From the NCBI GenBank assembly GCA_018268675.1, contig JAFDWB010000089.1, forward strand, positions 186,001-250,000: a stretch of DNA of 64,000 bases, written 5' to 3'. A program made the translations under genes and the position numbers. Numbering within the stretch: the first letter of the stretch is position 1; every line of letters starts with the position of its first letter. Positions 1-7,777 of this stretch are shown piece after piece. The DNA comes from Actinomycetota bacterium (lineage in GTDB: Bacteria; Actinomycetota; Thermoleophilia; Solirubrobacterales; 70-9). The notes under the pieces are model-generated. The model was not told where the DNA came from and made no database searches. It saw nothing but the letters and a program-made list of their open reading frames with translations.

Positions 1-511
1 TGCCGTTGTATTCCATCGATTCGGTGGTGAACGGCAGGAGGTTCTTGTATTCGGTGAGCAGTTCCGGATTGATCGGCTTGATCACTTCTGCCTGCACCAT
101 CGGTTCGATCACTTCGGCCGCCGCGATCACCAGGTCGTACTGACTGGTAGCGCCGGCCGCGAGCTTCGCGATCGCCTCGGCGCTGGAGGTCATGTAGGTG
201 GGCTTGACCTGGACGCCGTATTTGGCTTCGAACGGCTTCAGCAGTTCTTCCGGCGCCTCGCCTTCCCAGGTGTAGAGGTTCAGCGTGCCGCACGCTTTCG
301 CGTTGCCTTCCAGCTTCGCCGGCACGGCGACGCCTTCCGAGGCGGAGCCGCCGGACGAGCCGGAGCCGCCGGAGGTCGAGCTCGAGCTCGAGCCGCCGCC
401 ACCGCAGGCGGCGAGGAGCGCGGCGACCGCGGCCGCCGCCAGGGCGAGGACCGACAGCCGCAGCGTCCGCCGTCCCCGCAACTTGCCGTTGCGTTCTTTC
501 TCAGTCTTCAT
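1..511 (-). CDS. ABC transporter substrate-binding lipoprotein, PotD-like (partial, C-terminus outside window)
   Basis: The first 170 residues are present and the gene runs off the left edge. The ATG at 511 is followed by an Arg-rich N-terminus (twin Arg at residues 14-15), a hydrophobic stretch and the lipobox LLAAC with the lipidated Cys at 36. A Gly/Ser linker follows, then the start of a periplasmic-binding domain (LNLYTWEGEAPEELLKPF) typical of spermidine/putrescine-binding PotD/PotF proteins. It overlaps the end of the upstream ATPase gene by 11 nt, so the two are translationally coupled. Family knowledge: it would capture a polyamine or other small cationic/carboxylic solute outside the cell for an ABC importer. 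The permease genes should lie further left. The substrate cannot be read from this fragment. Confidence 0.85.
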   Translation of the reverse strand, partial: MKTEKERNGKLRGRRTLRLSVLALAAAAVAALLAACGGGGSSSSSTSGGSGSSGGSASEGVAVPAKLEGNAKACGTLNLYTWEGEAPEELLKPFEAKYGVQVKPTYMTSSAEAIAKLAAGATSQYDLVIAAAEVIEPMVQAEVIKPINPELLTEYKNLLPFTTESMEYNG

Positions 512-1718
512 CGTCCGCGCTGTCTCCTGTCTTGCGACTTGATTCCGGGTGGGCTTCCTCGTCCAGCTGGACGAGGACGGTGCGACCGACGGGGAAGCGG
601 ATCAACACCCGCGACCCCGGTTCGAAGGGTTCGGCCGAGGCCGGCATGCGCGAGTGCACCCGGTCGCCGCTCGGCGTGTCGAGGAAGTAGTGGACGTCGG
701 AGCCGCCGTACTCGAGCTCGGCGACGGTCGCGCCGACCTGGTTCCAGTCGGAGCCCGGCGACGCGGTGCCGTCGGCGTGGACGGTGGTGTGCTCGGGACG
801 GATCATCGCCACCGCGGCCACCGTGGCGTCGGTGCTGCCGGGGCGGGCGGCGATCTGCTGGCCGTCGCGCAGGGCGAAGCCGACGGTCTCGCCGCCCCCG
901 CCCGCCTGGCGCTCGCCGGCGAGGAAGCTCGACTCGCCGATGAAGTCGGCGACGAAGCGGTTGGCCGGGTGGTCGTAGATCTCGCGCGGGGTGCCGATCT
1001 GGAGCGCTTTGCCGTGGTCCATGACCGCGATCCGGTCGGCCATCGCGAGCGCCTCTTCCTGGTCGTGGGTGACATAGACGAAGCTGATCCCGACGTCGCG
1101 CTGGATCCCCTTCAGCTCCAGCTGCATCGCGCGGCGGAGCTTCAGGTCGAGGGCGCCGAGCGGCTCGTCGAGGAGCAGCACCCGCGGGTGGTTGATCAGC
1201 GCCCGCGCCAGCGCCACGCGCTGCTGCTGGCCGCCGGAGATTTCGGAGATGCGCCGGTCGCCGAGGCCCGGCAGCGCCATCCGCTCGAGCATCTCGTCGG
1301 CGCGGCGGCGCCGGTCGCTCCGCCTGACGCCCTTGATTTTCAGGCCGAAGGCGACGTTGTCGCGCAGGTTCAGGTGGGGGAAGAGGGCGTAGTCCTGGAA
1401 GACCAGGTTGACGTCGCGGTGGAATGGCGGGGTGTCGGTCACGACCTCGCCCTCGAGCAGGACGTCGCCCGCGTCGGGGAGCTCGAACCCGGCCATCATT
1501 TTCAGGGTCGAGGTCTTGCCGCAGCCGGACGGGCCGAGCAGGGCGAAGAACTCCCCCTTGGCGATCTGGACGTCGAGGTCGTCGACGGCGAGGACGTCGC
1601 CGTAGCGCTTGGTGACCCCGGCCACCTCGATCGCCGGACGCAGCGCGCCGCCCTCGGCGGCGGTGGCGACGGCGGAACGGACCCGGGAGGCGGCGCTGGG
1701 AGTCGGCGTCGAGGACAT
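501..1718 (-). CDS. potA: ABC transporter ATP-binding protein, PotA-like
   Basis: 405 residues. Walker A GPSGCGKTS at about 62-70, signature SGGQQQR at 161-167, Walker B LLLDEP at 181-186 and a C-terminal TOBE-type region after about 270 match the polyamine/Fe/thiosulfate importer ATPases (PotA/CysA/UgpC group). It energises import by the substrate-binding protein encoded next. The ATG at 1718 lacks a clear Shine-Dalgarno sequence. Instead a 12-codon reading frame (1761-1723) ends 4 nt upstream of it, suggesting coupled initiation. The promoter box upstream is shared with the XRE-cupin regulator at 6.6 kb. Substrate is unknown; the XRE-cupin link would fit a polyamine-like or amide compound. 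Confidence 0.9.
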   Translation of the reverse strand: MSSTPTPSAASRVRSAVATAAEGGALRPAIEVAGVTKRYGDVLAVDDLDVQIAKGEFFALLGPSGCGKTSTLKMMAGFELPDAGDVLLEGEVVTDTPPFHRDVNLVFQDYALFPHLNLRDNVAFGLKIKGVRRSDRRRRADEMLERMALPGLGDRRISEISGGQQQRVALARALINHPRVLLLDEPLGALDLKLRRAMQLELKGIQRDVGISFVYVTHDQEEALAMADRIAVMDHGKALQIGTPREIYDHPANRFVADFIGESSFLAGERQAGGGGETVGFALRDGQQIAARPGSTDATVAAVAMIRPEHTTVHADGTASPGSDWNQVGATVAELEYGGSDVHYFLDTPSGDRVHSRMPASAEPFEPGSRVLIRFPVGRTVLVQLDEEAHPESSRKTGDSADDED

Positions 1719-1722
1719 CTGA

Positions 1723-1761
1723 CTACCGACTCGGACAAACTGAAGAAAGAGCCTGCTTCAT
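1723..1761 (-). CDS. Putative leaderless 12-codon leader peptide upstream of potA
   Basis: Frame ATG to TAG encoding MKQALSSVCPSR; its stop lies 4 nt before the potA ATG. A promoter with TTGACT at 1797-1792 and a weak -10 (TAGCGT, 17-bp spacer) would put +1 about at this ATG, making the transcript leaderless. Its role would be to deliver terminating ribosomes to potA, which has no obvious Shine-Dalgarno sequence. It is inferred only from spacing. An alternative is an ordinary 5' leader with no translation. Confidence 0.3.
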   Translation of the reverse strand: MKQALSSVCPSR

Positions 1762-1768
1762 CTGCGTG

Positions 1769-1806
1769 ACGCTATAGATTTCTGAAGCTAGAGTCAAGTA
1801 GCAATT
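1769..1806 (-). promoter_or_regulatory. Promoter of the potA operon with box shared with XRE-cupin promoter
   Basis: Read on the minus strand, AATTGCTACTTGACT (1806-1792) holds the -35 TTGACT. Candidate -10 elements are TATAGC (1776-1771, 15-bp spacer) or TAGCGT (1774-1769, 17-bp spacer). The same 15 bases occur identically at 6605-6591 in front of the XRE-cupin gene, so they probably hold a binding site for that regulator. Confidence 0.55.
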
Positions 1807-1853
1807 TCGATACGTACGTAGCCATGCCGCTTTTCCGCTGTGTACCGCGGTTT

Positions 1854-2075
1854 TCAGCCGGCCGCGTAGCCGAGCGCGATCGAGACGTCGCCCGCCGCCT
1901 CGCGGGCCTCGATCTCGGCCCGATAACGGGGATACCTGTAGGAGTCGTAGAGCCCGACGCAACGCTCCGAGCAGGCGATCAGCCGGCGCTCGTGGTGGGC
2001 GAAGCGGATCTCCTGGGTGGGGACGAGGATCCCGCAGGTCGCGCAGCGCGGCATCTGGTTCACCTCGCGGTACAT
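1854..2075 (-). CDS. Small Cys-rich, YHS/TRASH-like zinc-binding protein
   Basis: 73 residues with CATCG near the N-terminus and, 20 residues on, CSERCVGLYDSYRYPRY. The pattern C-x2-C ... C-x3-C followed by an aromatic and Pro-x-Tyr resembles TRASH/YHS-type metal-binding modules. The ATG sits inside the stop of the hyuB-like gene (TGATG), so it is co-translated with it. Acetone and acetophenone carboxylases of the HyuA/HyuB superfamily carry a small extra zinc subunit. By position this protein may be such a third subunit or a metal-delivery factor, although I see no clear sequence match to the known gamma subunits. No signal peptide or membrane segment. Confidence 0.65.
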   Translation of the reverse strand: MYREVNQMPRCATCGILVPTQEIRFAHHERRLIACSERCVGLYDSYRYPRYRAEIEAREAAGDVSIALGYAAG

Positions 2076-3874
2076 CAGGGCTCCACCCCCCGCCGGCGGG
2101 CTGTCGCCGCGGCGTCGACCGAGCCGTCGGCGGCAAGCACGACGCCGTAGAGCGAGTCCGCCTCGGCGACGGTGTAGTAGCCGTGGCGCACGTCGGCGGC
2201 GACCAGCTCCGGGTCCCGGGTCAGCGGGTCGCCGTATCCCCCGCCGCCCGGCAGCGAGACTTCGATCTCGTCACCCGCGGCGAGGTCGAGGTTGGAGAAC
2301 TTGCCCGGCGAGGTGCGGCCGAAGAGCTCCACCGCCGTCCCCCACCCGTCTTCGCCCGCGCGCCGGAAGCGCACCCGGCAGTTGCCGCCGTCGGCGCCCC
2401 CGTCGGCCCCCCAGGGGCGCAGCCGGTTGCGGTTGGTGTGGGCGCTGACGATCATCTCCGGTGCCGTCACCCGCAGCACCCGCCGGGTCCCGAACCCGCC
2501 GCGGTGGCGGCCCGCGCCGGGGCGCCCGGCCGGGTCGGTGTTCAGCGAATACTCGACGCATTCGAGCGGGTAGCGGGTCTCCAGCACCTCGACCGGCGTG
2601 TTGGCGCAGTTGGACGTCTTGCCGACTTGGGCGTCGTTGCCGTCGTGGCTGTAGCGACCGCCCCAGCCGAAGCCGTCGAAGTAGAGGTGGGCGAAGGCCT
2701 GGCCGCTGCGCGGGTCGACGCCGCCGAGCGAGAGGATGCCGTGGGTGTCGCCATCGGAGGCGGTGCCCTTGCCGGCGACCTCGCTGAGCGCGCCGAGGAC
2801 GACGTCGACCGAGGTCGGCGAGGAGTCGGAGTTGCCGCCGACGCAGGAGCCCGGGTATTCGACGTTGACGAAAGTGCCGGGCGGGGCGATCACCGAGATC
2901 GGCCGGTAGCAGCCGTGGTTGAACGGGATCGTGCCGAAGATGTTGAACATCGCCGCGTAGGTGGCCGAGGCGGTCACGCCCCAGGTCTGGTTGGCGGGCC
3001 CGCCGGACTGCGGGCTGGAGCCGGTGTAGTCGGCGATCACCTCGTCGCCGCGGACGACCATCGCCACCTTGATCTTCCATTCCTCGTCGGGGTCGACGCC
3101 GTCGTCCTCGATCGCCCCCTCGAAGGTGTACTCGCCGTCGGGCAGCGCCGCGATCGCCGCCCTGGCGAGCCGCTCGGAGACCGTCTTGATGTCCTCGCCG
3201 CACTGCCGGAACGCCGCGGCCCCGTACCGCTCGACCACCTCGCGGATGCGGCGCTCGGCCAGGTAGAGGGAGCCGATCATCGCCTTCAGGTCGCCGTAGG
3301 CGTAGGTCGGCGTGCGCACGTTGCTGATCAGCACCTTGAAGAGGTCCTCGACCTCCTCGTCGCGGCGGTAGATCTTCACCGGCGGCAGGCGAAGGCCCTC
3401 CTGGAAGATGTTGCGGGTGTCGCCGAAGGCGGCCGGGACCATGCCGCCGATGTCGACCATGTGGGCGATGTTGGCGGTGTAGGCGACGATCTCGCCGTCG
3501 ACGAAGCACGGCTTGAGCACCATGAACTCGGGCAGGTGGCAGCCGTTGCGGTACGGGTCGTTGTGGAGGATCACGTCGCCCGGCTCCATGTTCTCCGGGC
3601 CGACCTCCTTGATCGCCCACTCGACCACGTGGACGATCGCGCCGATCATCGCCGGGCAGAAGTCGGCCTGGGCGATCATCTCGCCGGAGCCGTCGAAGAT
3701 CACGCACGAGAAGTCGAGCCCCTCGTTGAAGATCGGCGAGTAGGAGGTGCGCATCATCGCGATCCCCATCTCGCGGCAGGTGGTGATCAGGTGGCTGCGG
3801 ATGACCTCGAGCGTCACCGGGTCGGTCGCCAGCGGCGCCGGCGCGGCCGCCTCGGTCCTCGCCTCGACGGTCAC
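2075..3874 (-). CDS. hyuB: Hydantoinase B/oxoprolinase family protein (acetone-carboxylase-like beta subunit)
   Basis: 599 residues, the usual length for HyuB. Typical stretches are present: DPVTLEVIRSHL at the N-terminus, GDVILHNDPYRNGCHLPE, the Gly-rich region PGSCVGGNSDSSP, and the closing LPGGGGYGDPLTRDPELV. With the HyuA subunit it would form an ATP-dependent enzyme. Known members hydrolyse cyclic amides (5-oxoproline, N-methylhydantoin) or carboxylate ketones (acetone, acetophenone); the sequence alone does not decide between these. It overlaps HyuA by GTGA (3874-3871) and the small zinc protein by one base. Confidence 0.9.
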   Translation of the reverse strand: MTVEARTEAAAPAPLATDPVTLEVIRSHLITTCREMGIAMMRTSYSPIFNEGLDFSCVIFDGSGEMIAQADFCPAMIGAIVHVVEWAIKEVGPENMEPGDVILHNDPYRNGCHLPEFMVLKPCFVDGEIVAYTANIAHMVDIGGMVPAAFGDTRNIFQEGLRLPPVKIYRRDEEVEDLFKVLISNVRTPTYAYGDLKAMIGSLYLAERRIREVVERYGAAAFRQCGEDIKTVSERLARAAIAALPDGEYTFEGAIEDDGVDPDEEWKIKVAMVVRGDEVIADYTGSSPQSGGPANQTWGVTASATYAAMFNIFGTIPFNHGCYRPISVIAPPGTFVNVEYPGSCVGGNSDSSPTSVDVVLGALSEVAGKGTASDGDTHGILSLGGVDPRSGQAFAHLYFDGFGWGGRYSHDGNDAQVGKTSNCANTPVEVLETRYPLECVEYSLNTDPAGRPGAGRHRGGFGTRRVLRVTAPEMIVSAHTNRNRLRPWGADGGADGGNCRVRFRRAGEDGWGTAVELFGRTSPGKFSNLDLAAGDEIEVSLPGGGGYGDPLTRDPELVAADVRHGYYTVAEADSLYGVVLAADGSVDAAATARRRGVEP

Positions 3875-5934
3875 GCTCCCCCCTCCTCGCCGATCGCGAC
3901 GATCAGGTGCCCGGCGGGGTCGACCTCGAGCGAGTCGCCGGGGTGGAGCAGCGTCGTGCAGGTCGTCTCGGCGATCAGCGCCGGCCCCTCGATCCGGTTC
4001 CCGGCCAGGAGCTGCTCGCGCCAGTAGACCGGGATCGAGCGGGCGTCGGCATCGCCGGCGAAGCGGGTGGCGCGCATCTCGGTCGGCTCGGGGAGCGCGC
4101 CGCTCGCCAGCGGCGCCGGCTCGGGGCGCGAGCGCGGCAGCGAGGCGACCAGTTTGAAGTTCACCAGCTCCAGCGCCGCGTCGGCGTCATGCCAGCCGAA
4201 CTGGGCGTCGTGCTCGCCGTGGAAGCGCTCGCGGGCGCGGTCGATCGCGGCGTCGCCGACCTCGCCTTCGAGCGGCACGGTCAGCTCCCAGTTCTGGCCC
4301 GCGTAGCGCATCTCGACCGTGCGGGCGATCGTCGGCGTGCCCTCGATCCCCTCGGCGGCGAAGTCGTCGTGCGCCCGCTGCTCGAGCGCGGCGAAGATGG
4401 CGAAGATGCGCTCACGGTCGGCGGGCTCGGTGGCGGCGGTGATGAAGGTCTGCATGTAGTCGAAGCGGGTGTCGGCGAGGAGGGCGCCGAAGGCGGAGAA
4501 GGCGCCGGGGAGGACGGGGATGACGACCCGGCCGACGCCGAGCGCGCGGGCGAGGGCGCCGCTGTGCAGCGGGCCGGCGCCGCCGAAGGCGATCAGGGCG
4601 AAGTCGCGGGGATCGAAGCCGCGGTCGATCGAGACCAGGCGGAGCGCCTGCGCCATCCGGTTGTCGGCGATCGCCAGCAGGCCGAGGGCGACCTCCTCGA
4701 CGCTCTGGCCGAGCGGCTCGGCGAGGGTCGCGAGCGCGGCGCGGGCGGCCTCGACGTCGAGCGCCACGTCGCCGGCCAGCGGCAGGTCGGGGCTGAGCCG
4801 GCCGAGCACCAGGTTGGCGTCGGTGACGGTCGGCTCGGTGCCGCCGCGGCCGTAGCAGGCCGGGCCGGGCTCAGAGCCGGCGCTCTGCGGGCCGGCGCGC
4901 AGGAGGCCGGCCTGGTCGATCCAGCCGATCGAGCCGCCGCCGGCGCCGACCGAGCGCACGTCGACCATCGGCACCGCGATCGGGATGCCCCAATCGAGCT
5001 CGGCCTGGGTGGTCAGCTGCGGCCGGTGTTCGTGGATGATCCCGGTGTCGAAGCTGGTCCCGCCCATGTCGGCGATCAGCAGGTTTGGGCTGGCGGTCGC
5101 CTTGCCGACCTCGGCCGCCGCGATCACCCCGCAGGCGGGGCCGGAGCGGACCATCGAGACGGGGCGCTCCTTGGCGCCCTCAGGGGTCTGGGTGCCGCCG
5201 TTGCTGCGGGCGACGAGGAGGTCGCCGATCGCCAGGTCGTCGGCCATCTCGCGCAGGGCGTCGGCGTAGCGGGTGACGGCGGGGCGCAGGAACGCGTCGA
5301 TCGCGCAGGTGCTGGTGCGCTCGTACTCGCGCCACTGGCCGAAGACCTCGCTCGAGATCGAGACCGGCGCCGCGGGCAGCACCTCTTCGACCAGCTCGCG
5401 GGCGCGGCGCTCGTGCGCCGGCTCGAGGAAGGAGAAGAGGAAGGAGATCGCGATCGCCTCGACCCCGGCGGCGGCGAGCTCGCGGGCGGCGGCGCGGACG
5501 CCGTCCTCGTCGAGCGGCACCCGGACCGCGCCGTCGGCGCCGACCCGCTCGGCGACGCCGCGGGTCAGCTCGCGCGGGACCAGCGGCTCGGGGCGGACCC
5601 AGTCGAGGTCGAAGGAGTTGGGGCGGACGACGCGCTGGATCTGGAGGATGTCGGTGAAGCCGCGGGTGGTGATCAGACCGACGACGGCGCCGTGGCGCTC
5701 GATCAGGGCGTTGGTGGCGATCGTCGAGCCGTGGGCGAGGGAGCCGATCTGGCCGCGGCCGAGGCCGGTCTTGGCCAGCGCGGCGCGGGTGGAGAGGGCG
5801 GGCTCGCGGGGCGTCGAGAGGGTCTTCGCGACACTCAGGTTCCCGGCCGCGTCGGTGGCGACGAGGTCGGTGAAGGTGCCGCCGGTGTCGACCCCGACGT
5901 GGGAGCCCGCGAGGGTCACCAGCTCGGCGGACAC
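3871..5934 (-). CDS. hyuA: Hydantoinase A/oxoprolinase family protein (ATPase-like alpha subunit)
   Basis: 687 residues. The N-terminal nucleotide motif GVDTGGTFTDLVATD, the central DMGGTSFDTGII and the conserved GPQSAGSEPGPACYGRGGTEP are hallmarks of the HyuA subunit, which phosphorylates the substrate carbonyl using ATP. Start is a GTG with GAGG about 10 nt upstream, lying inside the end of the XRE-cupin gene (19-nt overlap). Regulator and enzyme are therefore one transcript. It pairs with the HyuB subunit downstream. Substrate class is a cyclic amide/imide or a ketone. Confidence 0.9.
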   Translation of the reverse strand: MSAELVTLAGSHVGVDTGGTFTDLVATDAAGNLSVAKTLSTPREPALSTRAALAKTGLGRGQIGSLAHGSTIATNALIERHGAVVGLITTRGFTDILQIQRVVRPNSFDLDWVRPEPLVPRELTRGVAERVGADGAVRVPLDEDGVRAAARELAAAGVEAIAISFLFSFLEPAHERRARELVEEVLPAAPVSISSEVFGQWREYERTSTCAIDAFLRPAVTRYADALREMADDLAIGDLLVARSNGGTQTPEGAKERPVSMVRSGPACGVIAAAEVGKATASPNLLIADMGGTSFDTGIIHEHRPQLTTQAELDWGIPIAVPMVDVRSVGAGGGSIGWIDQAGLLRAGPQSAGSEPGPACYGRGGTEPTVTDANLVLGRLSPDLPLAGDVALDVEAARAALATLAEPLGQSVEEVALGLLAIADNRMAQALRLVSIDRGFDPRDFALIAFGGAGPLHSGALARALGVGRVVIPVLPGAFSAFGALLADTRFDYMQTFITAATEPADRERIFAIFAALEQRAHDDFAAEGIEGTPTIARTVEMRYAGQNWELTVPLEGEVGDAAIDRARERFHGEHDAQFGWHDADAALELVNFKLVASLPRSRPEPAPLASGALPEPTEMRATRFAGDADARSIPVYWREQLLAGNRIEGPALIAETTCTTLLHPGDSLEVDPAGHLIVAIGEEGGA

Positions 5935-6569
5935 ACCACCCAGAGCACCTCGCTCTCGGTGTCGCCGATGTTGTGGAAGGTGTGCTGCATCGAGCTGCGG
6001 TAGATGAGGCTGTCGCCGGAGGCCATGTCGAAGGATTTGCCGTCGACTTCGGCGCGCACCTCGCCGGTGAGGACGACGAAGACCTCGTCGGAGTCGCCGT
6101 GCGAGTAGGACTCGCCGGCGGTGCCGCCGACCTCGAAGAGGCCGCCGTTGATCTCCAGCGTGGCGACCGAGCTGGGGGTCACCCGGTGCTTGGTGAGCGA
6201 GCCGATTTCGAGCACGGTGCGGCCGGCCTTGGGGGTGAAGTGGGGCAGCTCCAGGTCGGGGTCGACGAAGAGGTCGCCGACCTCGAGGCCGAGGGCGTGC
6301 GCCACCGACTGCAGGGTTTTGAGGCTGGGCGCGGTGCGACCGCGCTCGACCTGGCTGAGGAATCCCTCCGAGACGCCAGCTCGGTCGGCGACGAATTTGA
6401 GCGTCATCCGGCGGCCGACGCGCAGTTCGCGCAACCGGATCCCGACATGTGGCGCCTTGCTCTCCTCCTGGTCTGCCGTGGCGGGGCGCCTGGCACCCTC
6501 CGTCCCGGACTGCCCGCCATCGGGCGCCTGTGCGACTGCTGAAGTAGGAGTATCCTCCACGCGATCCAT
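5916..6569 (-). CDS. XRE-family transcriptional regulator with C-terminal cupin sensor domain
   Basis: About 217 residues from the ATG. A low-complexity N-terminus of about 40 residues precedes an XRE helix-turn-helix (LRELRVGRRMTLKFVADRAG ... SEGFLSQVERGRTAPSLKTL) and then a cupin barrel (SHGDSDEVFVVLTGEV; SGDSLIYRSSMQHTFHN). This architecture is shared with PuuR-like and other ligand-sensing repressors of polyamine, amide and amino-acid catabolism. An in-frame TTG exists at 6596 but lies in the -35 box; the ATG at 6569 abuts the likely -10, and a GTG at 6560 could be a leaderless start. It heads the hyuA-hyuB transcript and probably controls itself and the potA operon. Confidence 0.88.
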   Translation of the reverse strand: MDRVEDTPTSAVAQAPDGGQSGTEGARRPATADQEESKAPHVGIRLRELRVGRRMTLKFVADRAGVSEGFLSQVERGRTAPSLKTLQSVAHALGLEVGDLFVDPDLELPHFTPKAGRTVLEIGSLTKHRVTPSSVATLEINGGLFEVGGTAGESYSHGDSDEVFVVLTGEVRAEVDGKSFDMASGDSLIYRSSMQHTFHNIGDTESEVLWVVCPPSW

Positions 6570-6605
6570 AGTATAGTTCTCTGTAGTCCTAGTCAAGTAG
6601 CAATT
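6568..6605 (-). promoter_or_regulatory. Promoter of the XRE-cupin/hyuAB operon
   Basis: On the minus strand AATTGCTACTTGACT (6605-6591) contains the -35 TTGACT. The -10 is either TATACT (6575-6570, 15-bp spacer) or TACTAT (6573-6568, 17-bp spacer). The second choice leaves 7 nt to a GTG, so the message may be leaderless. The 15-bp box is identical to that at 1806-1792, consistent with autoregulation plus control of the potA operon. Confidence 0.6.
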
Positions 6606-6977
6606 AGAGACGGCAACTTGGGATGGACAAGCGGAAAATCCCGCCGCTCGCCTCCTAAGCTCAGATTATTGCGATCAAAGCCAGCGTTTGGGGTTTACTG
6701 ATTAGTCGCCGGCGCCCAGCTCGACCCGAGCCCCGCGCCCCTTGTATCGAACCAACGCCCCCGGATGAAGCGCACGGTTCCAGGCGCCCGCCGGCTACCG
6801 CCCGGCGGCGCGGTCGACCTAACCCGCGGTCGCGGGAGCGCGGCACTCACCGGGGGGATCGGTCCTGCGGTGTTCCTTACTTGGCATATGCGCAAGTAAG
6901 GAACACCGGAAGGCCGGGGCTCCCCCGATCCGGCGCCGGCCGAGGCGGCAGCCGGCCAGGCCTCCCGAAGTACGGGC
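6606..6977. other. Intergenic stretch with one strong hairpin
   Basis: No gene supported. It separates the XRE-cupin promoter from the 3' end of the GntR gene. Around 6661-6720 it is locally AT-richer; 6780-6860 is GC-rich. The right part holds the hairpin at 6868-6908 and a GC-rich tail (GGAAGGCCGGGGCTCCCC ... GGCGGCAGCCGGCC) that recurs near 53559-53610. Confidence 0.6.
6868..6908. repeat. Perfect 16-bp hairpin downstream of GntR gene
   Basis: CGGTGTTCCTTACTTG (6868-6883) pairs perfectly with 6893-6908 around a 9-nt loop. No T-tract follows on either strand. It is one unit of the hairpin-rich 3' regions seen throughout the window; its GC-rich right flank is repeated after the hairpin at 53523-53557. 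It may act as a terminator or mRNA 3' stabiliser. Confidence 0.7.
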
Positions 6978-7718
6978 TCAGCGCGCCAGCTTGGCGCGGC
7001 GCTCGCCGAGGTCGCGGGCGATCTCCGACAGCTCGACCTCGCAGGGGACGAGGTGGTCGAGGATCTGGCCGCGGGCGGCGGTGGGAGAGGACCCGTGCTC
7101 GAGGGCTTCGCAGAGTTCGAGGTGCTTGGCGGCCATCGCCTGGGACTCGGACTCGCTGCGGGCGACCATCGCCAGGCAGAGCCAGAGCTCGCCCTGCATG
7201 CCCTCGAAGAAGCGGTTCAGGCGGGAGCTGCCGAGGAGGGAGACGAGGCGGCGGTGGAACTCGATGTCGCCGGCGACCACGCCGCTGGCGTCACCCGCCG
7301 CGGCGGCGGCGACCATCTGCTCGGCCGCCTCGCGCAAGGGCCGGAGGCGCTCGGGGTCGGCGTCGACGGCGGCTTCGGCGGCGGACGCCTCGATGATGCG
7401 GCGGACGCGGAAGATGTCGGCGATGTCTTCCTCGTCGAGCACGGCGACGAAGGCACCGCGGTGCAGGTGGTGCTCGACCAGGCCCTCGCGGGCGAGGATC
7501 CGCAGCGCTTCGCGGATCGTGTTGCGGGAGACGCCGAGGGAGTCGGCGAGCGAGACCTCGGGGAGCGGCGTGCCGGGCGGGAGCGCCCCCTCGGTGATCT
7601 TCGCGCGCAGCACCTGCGCCACCTGGTCCGCGGTGCTGGACCGCCGGATCGCGGCGACGTCGATGTCGAAGGCGGCCTCGACCTCGGTCGGGGCGACGGA
7701 GCCGTTGGTGGCGGGCAT
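6978..7718 (-). CDS. GntR-family regulator, FadR/FCD subfamily
   Basis: 246 residues from the ATG at 7718 (a second ATG at 7724 adds two). N-terminal winged helix with QVLRAKITEGALPPGTPLPE and SLADSLGVSRNTIREALRILAREGLVEHH, followed by an all-helical FCD ligand domain with the metal-binding type pattern (D at 'GDIEFHRRL', His in 'HLELCEAL' and 'ILDHLVPCE'). It is divergent from the tartrate-type operon, which it very likely represses until the organic acid is present. The promoter places +1 at about the ATG at 7718, so translation is probably leaderless. Confidence 0.9.
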   Translation of the reverse strand: MPATNGSVAPTEVEAAFDIDVAAIRRSSTADQVAQVLRAKITEGALPPGTPLPEVSLADSLGVSRNTIREALRILAREGLVEHHLHRGAFVAVLDEEDIADIFRVRRIIEASAAEAAVDADPERLRPLREAAEQMVAAAAAGDASGVVAGDIEFHRRLVSLLGSSRLNRFFEGMQGELWLCLAMVARSESESQAMAAKHLELCEALEHGSSPTAARGQILDHLVPCEVELSEIARDLGERRAKLAR

Positions 7719-7724
7719 CGCCAT

Positions 7725-7753
7725 AGGATACCAGCCGTATTTCGCTTGGTCAA
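7725..7753 (-). promoter_or_regulatory. Promoter of the GntR gene (leaderless)
   Basis: TTGACC (7753-7748), 17-bp spacer, TATCCT (7730-7725) on the minus strand; the ATG at 7718 follows after 6 nt. The intergenic region also contains ATACCAGCCGTAT (7728-7740, palindromic ends) and TGGTAGCC further right, candidate half-sites for autoregulation and control of the divergent genes. Confidence 0.6.
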
Positions 7754-7777
7754 AGAGTCAGATGGTAGCCTGGTGAA

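Noticed and set aside
549-1769. Long plus-strand open frame opposite potA (406 codons)
   Set aside because: Antisense of a clear ABC ATPase; composition is Ala/Gly/Arg/Asp-rich with no family motifs. High GC makes such antisense frames common here, for example also at 2183-4027, 3907-6003, 8590-10164 and 40579-44049.
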